DNA from: Lachnospiraceae bacterium
GTDB taxonomy: Bacteria; Bacillota; Clostridia; Lachnospirales; Lachnospiraceae
Length of the DNA: 33,601 bases
Direction of reading: 5' to 3'
NCBI GenBank assembly: GCA_900199595.1
Contig: FZRB01000030.1
Span: 1-33,601, forward strand
Positions 23,357 through 30,906 of the stretch are shown here, one piece after another; position 1 is the stretch's first letter; every line of letters starts with the position of its first letter. A program made the translations under genes and the position numbers. Under the pieces are notes generated by a model. It did not search any database. It saw nothing but the letters and a program-made list of their open reading frames with translations, and was not told where the DNA came from.

Positions 23357-24337
23357 ATGACTCGTTATAATATCCGAATTGTGTTAACGTTATGTATATT
23401 AGTATTCATGTGCATGGGCTGCTCTGTTTCAGATATAGTACCAGAACCGGAAAGTCAGACTTATAGTAAGATTGAAAAACCATATACAGATAAAGCAGAG
23501 ATAGATCATCATCAAGAAAATATATATAAGAGAACAGTAGCCGGTACCCTTAGATATATCGATAATGGAGATAAAGCAGGCCTAAAGAAGATGCTTTGCA
23601 AAGGTCTCAACGATATGAAGGATACAGATGTTGAGATAGATGCTTTACTGGACGGTTTCAAAGGCGATATAACGGATACGACATATATCAGTGGAGATCT
23701 TGGAGCCAGAACTTATGCTCAGTGGTCAAAAGACGAACCAGTTGCCTGTTATGAGTCTGAATTCTATGTATATACTGATAAAGAAACCTACTTTGTGGAG
23801 CTTGATATGTGTGCAGTAAATGATAAAGACGTTGATGGTAAGGATTCGGTTGGAGTGACAAAGCTTTATGTGATGACACTTGATAAAAAGTATGATGCTG
23901 ATGCAACTCCCAATGATGCATCCAAAGATGTTGAAACTAAAACGGTTGGAACCAGTCAATGCAGTATCCTGTCTGAGTATGGAGACAGCGAAGGGTATCA
24001 GGTTTTAAATACAAGTACAGAGTGGTCTGATAATGATGTCTGGAAACTTACCGGAACAAAGGATTCTATAAGTTCGGAAAATCTGAAGAAGATAGATTAT
24101 TCAGATGAGAATGCGGTTCGAAAAGTTTTTAATGGCATGGAACCATATGCCATTACGGAGTCGGATTCTCACTGCAGATTATATAATTTATCGGGTAGTG
24201 ATAAAAAGGTTCATGTATATTCAGATAATTATTATGAAGGTGATGAAAACTACAAAGTAAAGTTTGTGCAGATAATCGATATCTCTGAGCTGTATGGAAA
24301 ACAGGATAGAGAATATATATATAACTATAAAAAATGA
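23357..24337 (+). CDS. Lipoprotein, DUF5104-like
   Basis: A 326-aa lipoprotein from the ATG at 23357, chosen for GGAAGGG seven bases upstream; a TTG at 23303 would extend it by 18 residues without a binding site. The signal peptide MTRYNIRIVLTLCILVFMCM ends in a lipobox with the lipidated Cys in GCSVSD. The domain after it (about 50-170) has a low-complexity-free alpha/beta pattern with IDALLDGFKGDI, which resembles the DUF5104 lipoproteins of Clostridia; the C-terminal third resembles nothing I recognise. It would sit on the outer face of the membrane. Its stop is 28 bases before the first WYL gene, so it might be co-transcribed with that module. Confidence 0.65.
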   Translation: MTRYNIRIVLTLCILVFMCMGCSVSDIVPEPESQTYSKIEKPYTDKAEIDHHQENIYKRTVAGTLRYIDNGDKAGLKKMLCKGLNDMKDTDVEIDALLDGFKGDITDTTYISGDLGARTYAQWSKDEPVACYESEFYVYTDKETYFVELDMCAVNDKDVDGKDSVGVTKLYVMTLDKKYDADATPNDASKDVETKTVGTSQCSILSEYGDSEGYQVLNTSTEWSDNDVWKLTGTKDSISSENLKKIDYSDENAVRKVFNGMEPYAITESDSHCRLYNLSGSDKKVHVYSDNYYEGDENYKVKFVQIIDISELYGKQDREYIYNYKK

Positions 24338-24365
24338 GATCTAGAATAATGATGATGGTGTGATT

Positions 24366-25703
24366 ATGTCTGAATTTCAGGAACTAATTAAAAATTTTGA
24401 TAAATGCAGGGATTATATCAGGGACTTTTTTGTATATGGTTTTAAGAGCAGAAAAGATTTTACGGGAAAAAGTGCCAGAACCTATGATGATGAGAGAAGA
24501 CGGATAACGGACTGGCTGGGAGATATAGTACATGAAGATATATCTGATGCTACGTCAGAGAAAAACCTGTCGCTTCAGGTTACCCCTAATCTTCTTGCTA
24601 CAAATCCGCTATACAGAGTTTGGCAGACCAGAAGTTTTACGGACAATGATGTCAGACTCTTTTTTCGTTTGCCGGAAATGACTACTATGCCACATACCGT
24701 TGAAGAATTAACTGATGAACTGAGCCGTCGGTATGCAGTAGTCTGTGATTCCCAGATCGTCAGGAGAAAATGTAAGGAGCTTGAAGAAGAAGGAATACTT
24801 CGACAGATAAAAGAAGGAAAAACTATATACTATAAGAGGAATATGACTCTTCAGGAGATACTGACCCAAGAGCAGGCACTGAGTGATCTGGAGGATAACC
24901 CGGAAAGACTGTATGAGGCAATCGAATTCTTTCAACTCTGGTATCCTTTCGGGTTTGCTGGATATTCAATCCTGGAAAAGGAGAATCTTACAAACGATAT
25001 ATTCCGGGTTAAGCACAGTTTTCCGGAATTCTGTCTGGAGGATGATATACTCTGTCAGATACTTGAAGGTATCAAAGAGGGAGTTAGAATGACCTTTATT
25101 TTTTCCTCGAATCTGCGGAGCGAAAACGGTAATCAGATGACCGGAGTACCGGTCAGGATTCTTGCAAGCTATAGAACCGGAAGAAGATTTGTGGTTCTTT
25201 ACGATGCGGGAGAAAAAAGACGATTCAATGTGTTAAGACTCGATCAAATCAAAAAAGTCAGTAAGGCTGCTGATACGAAGAGTGACGAGGATTCCGGAAT
25301 CAGACCGTATGATGATGAAAAGATCCGGGATAATCTGGACAGAAATCTGGGATATGTATGGAATGCATCGTTCTCGTCAGTTATGAAGGGAAGCTACCGG
25401 CAAAAGGTTGAGATGACGATACATATCGATGAAAGAATGGAAAGCTATATCCCCGCGAGAATCAGAAAAGAAGGGAAGAACGGAACATTAACCAAGCTTT
25501 CGGACGGTACCTATATATATGAAGCGGCGGTCTTTGATGTAAATGAGATGTTTCCATGGCTGCGTACATTTATCGGGCGAATAGAGGATATAAGATTTTA
25601 TTCTCTGAATTCAGAGATGGAGAAAACCCGCGAGCTGACGCAGATAAGGGATAGGTTCTTTGGTGACATAGACAGATTGTTCGATATGTATGGAATAGAG
25701 TAA
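24366..25703 (+). CDS. WYL-domain transcriptional regulator (first of pair)
   Basis: A 445-aa protein. Residues about 100-165 look like a winged helix: TVEELTDELSRRY, then SQIVRRKCKELEEEGILRQI. A WYL-type ligand domain covers about 190-310 (IKEGVRMTFIFSS, GVPVRILASYRTGRRFVVLY, NVLRLDQIKKV), and a C-terminal WCX-like extension covers about 340-445. WYL domains bind nucleic acid or nucleotide ligands and are frequent regulators of defence and RNA or DNA repair genes. The start is GTG 24360 or ATG 24366 in GTGATTATG; neither has a strong binding site. It ends at the base before the second WYL gene begins. Confidence 0.78.
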   Translation: MSEFQELIKNFDKCRDYIRDFFVYGFKSRKDFTGKSARTYDDERRRITDWLGDIVHEDISDATSEKNLSLQVTPNLLATNPLYRVWQTRSFTDNDVRLFFRLPEMTTMPHTVEELTDELSRRYAVVCDSQIVRRKCKELEEEGILRQIKEGKTIYYKRNMTLQEILTQEQALSDLEDNPERLYEAIEFFQLWYPFGFAGYSILEKENLTNDIFRVKHSFPEFCLEDDILCQILEGIKEGVRMTFIFSSNLRSENGNQMTGVPVRILASYRTGRRFVVLYDAGEKRRFNVLRLDQIKKVSKAADTKSDEDSGIRPYDDEKIRDNLDRNLGYVWNASFSSVMKGSYRQKVEMTIHIDERMESYIPARIRKEGKNGTLTKLSDGTYIYEAAVFDVNEMFPWLRTFIGRIEDIRFYSLNSEMEKTRELTQIRDRFFGDIDRLFDMYGIE

Positions 25704-25709
25704 GTGATT

Positions 25710-26681
25710 ATGAGAATTTTTTCGGAAAATTATGGATGCTATTACAATATAATATACAGGCTATTATCTGATTATAAAGAGATTACGGATAAAGAGATAA
25801 CTGAAATTGTCCGTGAAAAGGGTTACGGAGAATCGATGCTATTTCTGCTTCCGAAGCTTAAGGAAGACGTATGGGAATTCTTCGGCGAGACAAGACCCGA
25901 TCCTGTGATACCGCTGACAGGTTATCAGAAATCCTGGCTGAAAACCGTTCTGATGGACAAGAGAATAGGCTTGTTTCTGGAGAAGGAGGAATTACGTGGC
26001 TTGCTGGAGCAGCTGTCGGAGATTGAACCTTTATTCCGGCAGGAGGATATATGTGCTACGGATATTTTCCTGGAGGGAGATGATTTCGAGGATGAGGTAT
26101 ATCGGGAGAATTTCCGGACTGTTGTTTCTGCCATAAGAGCAAGAGAAGTCCTGGATATAGAATATAATCCTATGCCGGATAAGAGAGTAAGGCATTATTT
26201 CATCCCGTGCAGGATAGAATATTCGATTAAAAATGACTGCATCCGAGTATATGGTGTGGAAGAGAAATCACAGAATAAGCTGTATCAGATAAATCTCGGT
26301 AAGATAGTTATGGCGAAATCAACAGGACGTTTTATCAGCATCGATAAGCTCCCGGATATTGACCGGCTTATTGAGAAGCAGTATCTGGAGGAACCGGTTA
26401 CAGTGCTGATCAAAACCGAACGAAATGCTCTCGAGAGGGCGATGCTTCAGTTTGCCAATTACAGAAAGAATACTTCCCGCTATGTAGAAAAAAGAGATGA
26501 TGATTTTGACGGTACTTCAAATGATATCTATAAATGTGAGATATACTATGGACAGGGAAATGAAACGGAACTGTTGATTAATATACTGTCTTTCGGGCCA
26601 ATGGTAAAGGTTGTCGGAAGTGAAAGATTCCTGAAACAATTGAAGGAAAGACTGAAAAAACAAAGATATCGATCTGTTTGA
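25710..26681 (+). CDS. WYL-domain transcriptional regulator (second of pair)
   Basis: A 323-aa protein lacking an obvious helix-turn-helix in the first 100 residues. The WYL domain spans about 135-225: FRTVVSAIRAREVLDIEYNP, HYFIPCRIEYSIKNDCIRVY and KLYQINLGKIV are its usual strands; a WCX-like C-terminus follows (about 230-320: EPVTVLIKTERNALERAM and LSFGPMVKVVG). The start context GTGATTATG at 25704-25712 is the same nine bases as in front of the first WYL gene. It abuts the first gene, so the two are probably co-translated and may form a heteromeric sensor. A terminator follows, separating the pair from rtcB. Confidence 0.78.
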   Translation: MRIFSENYGCYYNIIYRLLSDYKEITDKEITEIVREKGYGESMLFLLPKLKEDVWEFFGETRPDPVIPLTGYQKSWLKTVLMDKRIGLFLEKEELRGLLEQLSEIEPLFRQEDICATDIFLEGDDFEDEVYRENFRTVVSAIRAREVLDIEYNPMPDKRVRHYFIPCRIEYSIKNDCIRVYGVEEKSQNKLYQINLGKIVMAKSTGRFISIDKLPDIDRLIEKQYLEEPVTVLIKTERNALERAMLQFANYRKNTSRYVEKRDDDFDGTSNDIYKCEIYYGQGNETELLINILSFGPMVKVVGSERFLKQLKERLKKQRYRSV

Positions 26682-26685
26682 TATG

Positions 26686-26726
26686 TACCCTCTTTACCGG
26701 AAAAACCAGTAAGGAGGGTATTTTTA
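26686..26726 (+). terminator. Terminator after the WYL pair
   Basis: TACCCTC-T-TTAC-C-GG (26686-26700) pairs with CC-A-GTAA-G-GAGGGTA (26706-26720), a 15-position stem with one U-G pair and one mismatch and an AAAAA loop, then TTTTTATTT. It means rtcB is transcribed from its own promoter, probably within 26727-26850, although no consensus pair stands out there (TTGAAA at 26739-26744 is one candidate -35). Confidence 0.8.
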
Positions 26727-26859
26727 TTTAACCGGTTCGCAGCTTTTTTGAAATGAATAATGTTTTCGTTAATGATATCTTATCTATAGCAAAAGCAAAG
26801 CTGAATAAAACCTGTATATAGCAAGCAGGTGAGGGCTGAGAATCGAAAGGGGAATAGAT

Positions 26860-28089
26860 ATGTTCGTTTTATATGATGGTACAAAATATCCGATGAAAAT
26901 ATGGCAGAAGGATATTGGTAATATAGAGGATTCCTGTATAGAACAGGCACAACATCTGGCAGATCTCCCATTTATTCATAAGTGGGTTGCACTTATGCCG
27001 GATACTCATACAGGAATGGGAATGCCGATAGGAGGAGTGATCGCAACAAAGGGTGTGATCATTCCGAATTCGGTAGGCGTTGATATCGGATGTGGTATGA
27101 ATTTTATAGATACAGATATAGATGCAGCTGATGTTAAGGAGTTAATGACAGGAAATGGTTCCGGAGTTCAGGCTATAATCGGAAACTTTATGAGGAATAT
27201 ACCTGTAGGAACAGCAAGACATCAGAAACCACAGATGTGTGAGAGTATAGATATAGCTTTAAAGGAAATAGATAAATATCAGGAGGATTCTGAACTTATT
27301 CCTTTGCTTGAGGACGGATATTATCAGGTGGGAACTCTTGGAGGCGGAAACCATTTTGTGGAGCTTCAGGAGGATGATAAGGGTAAGCTTTGCATTATGA
27401 TCCATTCGGGCAGCCGTCATCTCGGCAAAGCAATCTGTGATTATTTCAACAAGAAAGCGATAATGCTGAATGATATGTACTACAGCTCTGTTCCATCAGA
27501 GCATAGACTTGCATTCCTTCCGGTGGATAGTGCAGAAGGAAAGAATTACATAAACTGGATGAAACTTGCGATGGATTATGCATTTGAAAACAGAGCCAGA
27601 ATGATGGATGTCGCAAAGCAGGCAGTGACAGATATTGTAAAAAAATATCTGGACAGGGATGTTATATACGGTGAAGAAATCAACTGCCACCATAATTATG
27701 CGGCTCTGGAGAATCATTTCGGTAAAAATGTGTGGGTTCACAGAAAGGGAGCAAACAGGGCCAGAGTCGGTGATAAGGCAGTTATTCCGGGAGCTATGGG
27801 ATCCTACAGCTATGTTGTAGAAGGTCTTGGTAATCCGGACAGCTTCACGTCCTCCTCTCACGGAGCCGGAAGAGCATATTCCAGAACAGGAGCTATGCAG
27901 CGCTTCACAACAGAAGAGGTTATGCGTGATCTTCATGAGCAGGGAGTTATCCTTGGAAAAGCGAAGAAAAATGATGTAGCTGAGGAGTGCAGATTTGCAT
28001 ATAAGGACATTGATGAGGTTATGGAGCAGCAGAGTGATCTGGTGCGTCCGATAAGAAAGATGAAGACAGTAGGTGTTCTTAAAGGTTAA
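26860..28089 (+). CDS. rtcB: RNA-splicing ligase RtcB
   Basis: A 409-aa protein, the length of E. coli RtcB (408). RtcB seals RNA ends carrying a 2',3'-cyclic phosphate or 3'-phosphate to a 5'-OH, using GTP and manganese. Metal and guanylate residues are visible: Cys78 in VDIGCGM, the GGGNHF motif, GSRHLGK, HHNYA, and the guanylated histidine His334 in SSSHGAGRAYSR. In E. coli these are Cys78 and His337. The ATG has GAAAGGGG about 8 bases upstream. It follows two WYL regulators (after a terminator) and precedes a tRNA-like noncoding RNA and a slipin, which points to RNA-damage repair, probably of tRNA. No rtcA or rtcR gene is near. Confidence 0.95.
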   Translation: MFVLYDGTKYPMKIWQKDIGNIEDSCIEQAQHLADLPFIHKWVALMPDTHTGMGMPIGGVIATKGVIIPNSVGVDIGCGMNFIDTDIDAADVKELMTGNGSGVQAIIGNFMRNIPVGTARHQKPQMCESIDIALKEIDKYQEDSELIPLLEDGYYQVGTLGGGNHFVELQEDDKGKLCIMIHSGSRHLGKAICDYFNKKAIMLNDMYYSSVPSEHRLAFLPVDSAEGKNYINWMKLAMDYAFENRARMMDVAKQAVTDIVKKYLDRDVIYGEEINCHHNYAALENHFGKNVWVHRKGANRARVGDKAVIPGAMGSYSYVVEGLGNPDSFTSSSHGAGRAYSRTGAMQRFTTEEVMRDLHEQGVILGKAKKNDVAEECRFAYKDIDEVMEQQSDLVRPIRKMKTVGVLKG

Positions 28090-28109
28090 TTATGTAAGTA
28101 TTTGTACTG

Positions 28110-28370
28110 TATGAGAGTATGGCGGCGGTGGTTCTTCATCCACAGCGCTGCTCCATGGTGCCGGAATCGGTATATCGTACGTACTTATCTATATGTTAAG
28201 CAGTCAGCTTAACAAGCCGAATGATGATCGGTTTAAACACCAGTGTTGAGGGTTCGAGTCCCTCCATACTTCGGTATGTAGCTTAATGGGTAGAGCATGG
28301 TCATTATCTACGCAAGATGCGTAAAGAAGGTATCAGAAAGAAGATTTTCACCGAACCGGATTCTTCCCTC
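28110..28370 (+). ncRNA. Candidate YrlA-like noncoding RNA with a permuted tRNA-like core
   Basis: The core at 28239-28301 folds as a tRNA with its acceptor ends joined. In order: ACCA (anticodon-stem 3' strand), GTGTT variable loop, T-arm GAGGG-TTCGAGT-CCCTC (28248-28264), acceptor-like stem CATAC-TTCG-GTATG (28265-28278), TA in place of U8-A9, D-arm GCTT-AATGGGTA-GAGC (28281-28296), one A, then TGGT pairing with the first ACCA. An outer helix, GAATCGGT (28164-28171) with ACCGGATTC (28355-28363), has one bulged G. Between them are hairpins GTTAAGC/GCTTAAC (28195-28213) and TACGC/GCGTA (28309-28323). Bacterial Y RNAs (YrlA) have such a tRNA-mimic domain next to a Ro60-binding stem. RNA ends are not known. 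Confidence 0.7.
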
Positions 28371-28609
28371 ATGTAGGTCTGCAGATCATGCAGGCGTCAC
28401 GGGAGGAAGAGCTGGAGAGGACCGGATATAACCCCAGCAGCAACAGGATACCGTACAGACTTCATATCCGGTGGGTCAGAGACACCCTGTGTGAAGGTTG
28501 TACTTAATGAAGCTCCGGGTTATTGATGGGGAATTCTTCTCTCGGATACATTTTCCAAAATGGATGAAGAATAATTATCTGACTGATAAGATGTAAGGGG
28601 TGAATAAAG
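28371..28609 (+). other. Structured noncoding stretch between tRNA-like RNA and slipin
   Basis: No credible gene. Hairpins seen: CTGCA/TGCAG (28379-28393), a perfect 9-bp ACCGGATAT (28421-28429) with ATATCCGGT (28464-28472), and CATTTT/AAAATG (28549-28562). None is followed by a T-tract, so rtcB, the RNA and the slipin gene may share one transcript. It could be the 3' part of the noncoding RNA or a separate leader for the slipin. Confidence 0.45.
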
Positions 28610-29701
28610 ATGAGATATATAATAAGAGATAATGAGGTCGGTTTTCTTAGAAGAAACGGTAAGTTTCTGAGAATGCTTAATGCAGGAAAGTATAATTACT
28701 GGAAGCAGGCAGGATATGAACTTGAGATAGTAGAAGCTGCAGGTGAAGTTAAGTGTAATGGTATTCCTTATGAAGTCCTGGAGAAGGATGAGGAATTCAG
28801 AGCTTCAACTGTCAGATATGAGATAGGAAACGATGAGATAGGTTTCTTATATATAAACGGAAAGCTGATGGGTGTTTCAAATAAGGGTGAATATGTATTC
28901 TGGAACCGTTTCGAGAAGGTGGATATGAAGATATATTCCATGAAGGAACTGATGTTTCAGGAAGAGCTTACTAAGGATATGATCCAGTATATACCACTTA
29001 AGAATTACACAAAGGTTGTTGTTGGTCAGGGCGAGGAGGCTTTGGTATATATCAACAATACACTTACAGATAAGCTTGGTGAAGGTCTGTATTACTACTG
29101 GAATGTTGTCAGGGAAGTGAAGGCTGTGGTTGTTGACATGAAGTGGAGAGAGTTAAATGTTGCAGGTCAGGAGATACTTACTAAGGATAAGGTGGGGATA
29201 AGACTCAACATGGTAACAAACTACAGGGTAACAGATGCCCAGAAGTCTGTATCGGACAGAACTAATCTGACAGATCAGCTCTATTCCTTTATCCAGATGG
29301 TATCCAGAGAGCTTATAGGAAACTACAAGCTGGATGAGATACTTGAAAGAAGAAGTGAGTTAATCGAGATCCTTGACAGAAAGCTCCGTGAGGGTGAGAA
29401 GGATTTCTGCGTTGAGTTCGGAAGCTTCGGTATCAGAGATATCATACTTCCGGGTGAGATAAGGGAGATCATGAATACAGTTCTTGTTGCCGAGAAGAAG
29501 GCACAGGCCAATGTGATCGAAAGAAGGGAGGAAGTAGCATCAACAAGATCACTTATGAATACAGCAAAGCTTATGGATGAAAATAAGACATTGTTCCAGC
29601 TCAAGAGACTTGAGTATCTGGAAAGAATCTGCAACCGTGTCGGTGAGATATCCGTATCCGGTAAGGGAGACCTTATAGAACAGCTGAGCCAGCTGATATA
29701 A
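28610..29701 (+). CDS. Slipin (SPFH/band 7 family protein)
   Basis: A 363-aa protein. Residues about 130-300 are an SPFH/band 7 domain: AGQEILTKDKVGIRLNMVTN, YRVTDAQKSV, and DIILPGEIREIMNTVLVAEK followed by the helical AQANVIERREEVASTRS segment typical of slipins. An unusual N-terminal ~120 residues hold two similar short modules, NEVGFLRRNGKFLRMLNAGKY and DEIGFLYINGKLMGVSNKGE, without a membrane helix, so it may attach to membranes indirectly. Slipins often neighbour rtcB in bacteria and are thought to take part in the same RNA-repair or stress response. TAAGGGGTG lies upstream of the ATG. Last gene of the unit. Confidence 0.87.
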   Translation: MRYIIRDNEVGFLRRNGKFLRMLNAGKYNYWKQAGYELEIVEAAGEVKCNGIPYEVLEKDEEFRASTVRYEIGNDEIGFLYINGKLMGVSNKGEYVFWNRFEKVDMKIYSMKELMFQEELTKDMIQYIPLKNYTKVVVGQGEEALVYINNTLTDKLGEGLYYYWNVVREVKAVVVDMKWRELNVAGQEILTKDKVGIRLNMVTNYRVTDAQKSVSDRTNLTDQLYSFIQMVSRELIGNYKLDEILERRSELIEILDRKLREGEKDFCVEFGSFGIRDIILPGEIREIMNTVLVAEKKAQANVIERREEVASTRSLMNTAKLMDENKTLFQLKRLEYLERICNRVGEISVSGKGDLIEQLSQLI

Positions 29702-29729
29702 TTATAATAACCTGCAAAGATATAGGATT

Positions 29730-29763
29730 TACCCTGAACGGCTAAATACAGCTGTTCAGGGTA
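29730..29763. terminator. Terminator between slipin and lipoprotein remnant
   Basis: ACCCTGAACGGC (29731-29742) and GCTGTTCAGGGT (29751-29762), 12 bp with one G-U pair, extended by one T-A pair, 8-nt loop. It serves the slipin transcript and overlaps the stop codon of the reverse-strand lipoprotein remnant, which suggests that remnant's 3' end was deleted up to this point. Confidence 0.65.
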
Positions 29764-30153
29764 ATATTATTATGATATATTTGGATAATAGTTGAACGCC
29801 TTCGTATACATTTACCTGACTTGCTTCGGGCACCTTATAGTCGAAATCAAAATCCGCTGTGATTCCCCCTGCAGAAAATGCTTCGTTAACGGATATATTA
29901 TTGCCGAATATTTCTGTTAAGCTGCGTCCGTCGCTTTTTAGATTTTCATAGTCTGACGAAGAAGCATTTGTTGCTTCATCTGAATCGCTATCAGAAGCAT
30001 CATCCGATATAGTACCGGATGTGTTATCAGATTCTGAACCATAATCAGTTACTTCTACTTGCTTTTTGCCACACGAAGTGCCTGACAACATAAGAGTCAG
30101 AGCAAGTCCCAGGCAAAGTCCCCCCCTTTAAAAACACCCTTCAATCTTCGCAT
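29756..30153 (-). pseudogene. Lipoprotein gene, frameshifted at a G7 tract and probably 3'-truncated
   Basis: The true start is probably the ATG at 30151-30153, with GGAGG five bases upstream. It reads MRRLKGVFKGG and then leaves frame at seven G (30120-30126 as C on the plus strand). With eight G the frame joins GLCLGLALTLMLSGTSCGKK, a complete lipoprotein signal peptide, and continues through a Ser/Asp-rich linker and a folded stretch (SLTEIFGNNISVNEAF, DFDYKVPEASQVNVYEG) to a stop at 29756. The end, KYIIIILP, is not protein-like and lies in the terminator, so the C-terminal part seems lost. Either a decayed gene or one in the off phase of a slippage switch. Confidence 0.6.
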
Positions 30154-30271
30154 AATAACCTCCACTGTATCACCACAGTTCACTTTAATTCGAACTGAAA
30201 AATCTTTTTTCATAGTAACATAACCCCTTTGTTTTTTCATATAAAATGGGCGTTGGTAAGAAAGTTTGTCC

Positions 30272-30298
30272 TTGACTATTAGTGTATAGTGTTATAAA
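30272..30298 (+). promoter_or_regulatory. Possible promoter for the CD3324 family gene
   Basis: TTGACT (30272-30277) and TATAAA (30293-30298) are separated by 15 bases, shorter than the usual 17. It is the best pair in this 311-bp gap and lies upstream of the short leader frame and hairpins. Confidence 0.35.
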
Positions 30299-30351
30299 GT
30301 TTCGTGTTAGGAACAGTTGATTTTTGGTTTAAGAAAGGGAGAAACTATTTT

Positions 30352-30445
30352 ATGAGAAGATATGTTATCGCTCAGTAGTCTGAGCTTAAATAAATATGAT
30401 GAATAGTAAGCTCGGATGAATCCCCGGGAATACCTGATGGTATTC
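30352..30445 (+). promoter_or_regulatory. Leader with 8-codon frame and two hairpins
   Basis: ATG 30352, preceded by GGGAG, opens MRRYVIAQ and stops at TAG 30376-30378. The stop lies in the 4-base loop of hairpin GCTCAG-TAGT-CTGAGC (30370-30385). A second hairpin, GAATACC-TGAT-GGTATTC (30428-30445), ends 10 bases before the AGGAGG of the next gene. The set-up could regulate translation of that gene; it could equally be the trace of a lost gene start. Confidence 0.4.
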
Positions 30446-30464
30446 AAGAATTATAGGAGGATAC

Positions 30465-30734
30465 ATGAGCTATATAAGAGCAGAAGAAGTTCTGCCACAA
30501 GAGTTAATAGAAGCCATTCAGCAGTATATCAGTGGAGAGAATATATATATTCCGTGCGTAGAGAAGAAAGACTGGGGCAGTCAGACTGATACCAGGAAGT
30601 ATTACAACGAGCGAAACCGTGAGATATGCGATAAGAGCAGAAAAGGAGTTTCAACAGTAATACTTGCGCAGGAGTACTTTCTCTCGGAAAAAAGCATTCG
30701 AAGAATCATAAGGTCTGAGGCTGCAGCAAGTTAA
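30465..30734 (+). CDS. CD3324 family protein (small HTH regulator-like)
   Basis: An 89-aa protein. It begins MSYIRAEEVLPQELIEAIQQ, continues with YISGENIYIPCVEKKDWG, and has a C-terminal helix-turn-helix-like segment (VSTVILAQEYFLSEKSIRRI). This is the layout of the CD3324 family of small Clostridia proteins, which resemble the Mor-type DNA-binding fold; function is not established. The ATG has AGGAGG five bases upstream. It is a single gene between a hairpin leader and a strong terminator. Confidence 0.8.
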   Translation: MSYIRAEEVLPQELIEAIQQYISGENIYIPCVEKKDWGSQTDTRKYYNERNREICDKSRKGVSTVILAQEYFLSEKSIRRIIRSEAAAS

Positions 30735-30751
30735 GATAATGCTGGAAGCAG

Positions 30752-30777
30752 AAAAGCCGCCGAAAGGTGGCTTTTTT
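30752..30777 (+). terminator. Terminator after the CD3324 family gene
   Basis: AAAAGCCGCC-GAAA-GGTGGCTTTT (30752-30775), 10-bp stem with one G-U pair and a GAAA tetraloop, continued by T to 30777. Confidence 0.92.
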
Positions 30778-30906
30778 GTTTTGGCTTATTCAATTGATGA
30801 CATTTGTCACTCATGATTTGTGATGATTCTCACTAACGTGACATAAAAGGCTTCCTTATAATAACACTTAGAAATTATAGTTTGATTTTTTATGAGGATG
30901 CCGGAT

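Noticed and set aside
26682-26859. A sigma-54 promoter for rtcB, as in enterobacteria
   Set aside because: No GG-N10-GC element at -24/-12 was found, and no RtcR-like activator gene is present.
27496-27936. A 146-codon reverse-strand frame inside rtcB
   Set aside because: It is antisense to conserved RtcB motifs and has no ribosome binding site.
28185-28272. A conventional tRNA with anticodon arm GCCGA-ATGATGA-TCGGT and the T-arm at 28248-28264
   Set aside because: No 5' acceptor strand matches CATACTT at the right distance; the only match (GAGTATG at 28115) is 100 bases too far upstream, and the D-arm lies after the T-arm. The permuted fold explains more pairs and the U8-A9 and D-arm signatures.
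28297-28431. A 44-codon open frame starting inside the tRNA-like RNA
   Set aside because: Its ATG is part of the D-arm/anticodon-stem sequence, there is no ribosome binding site, and the composition is not protein-like.
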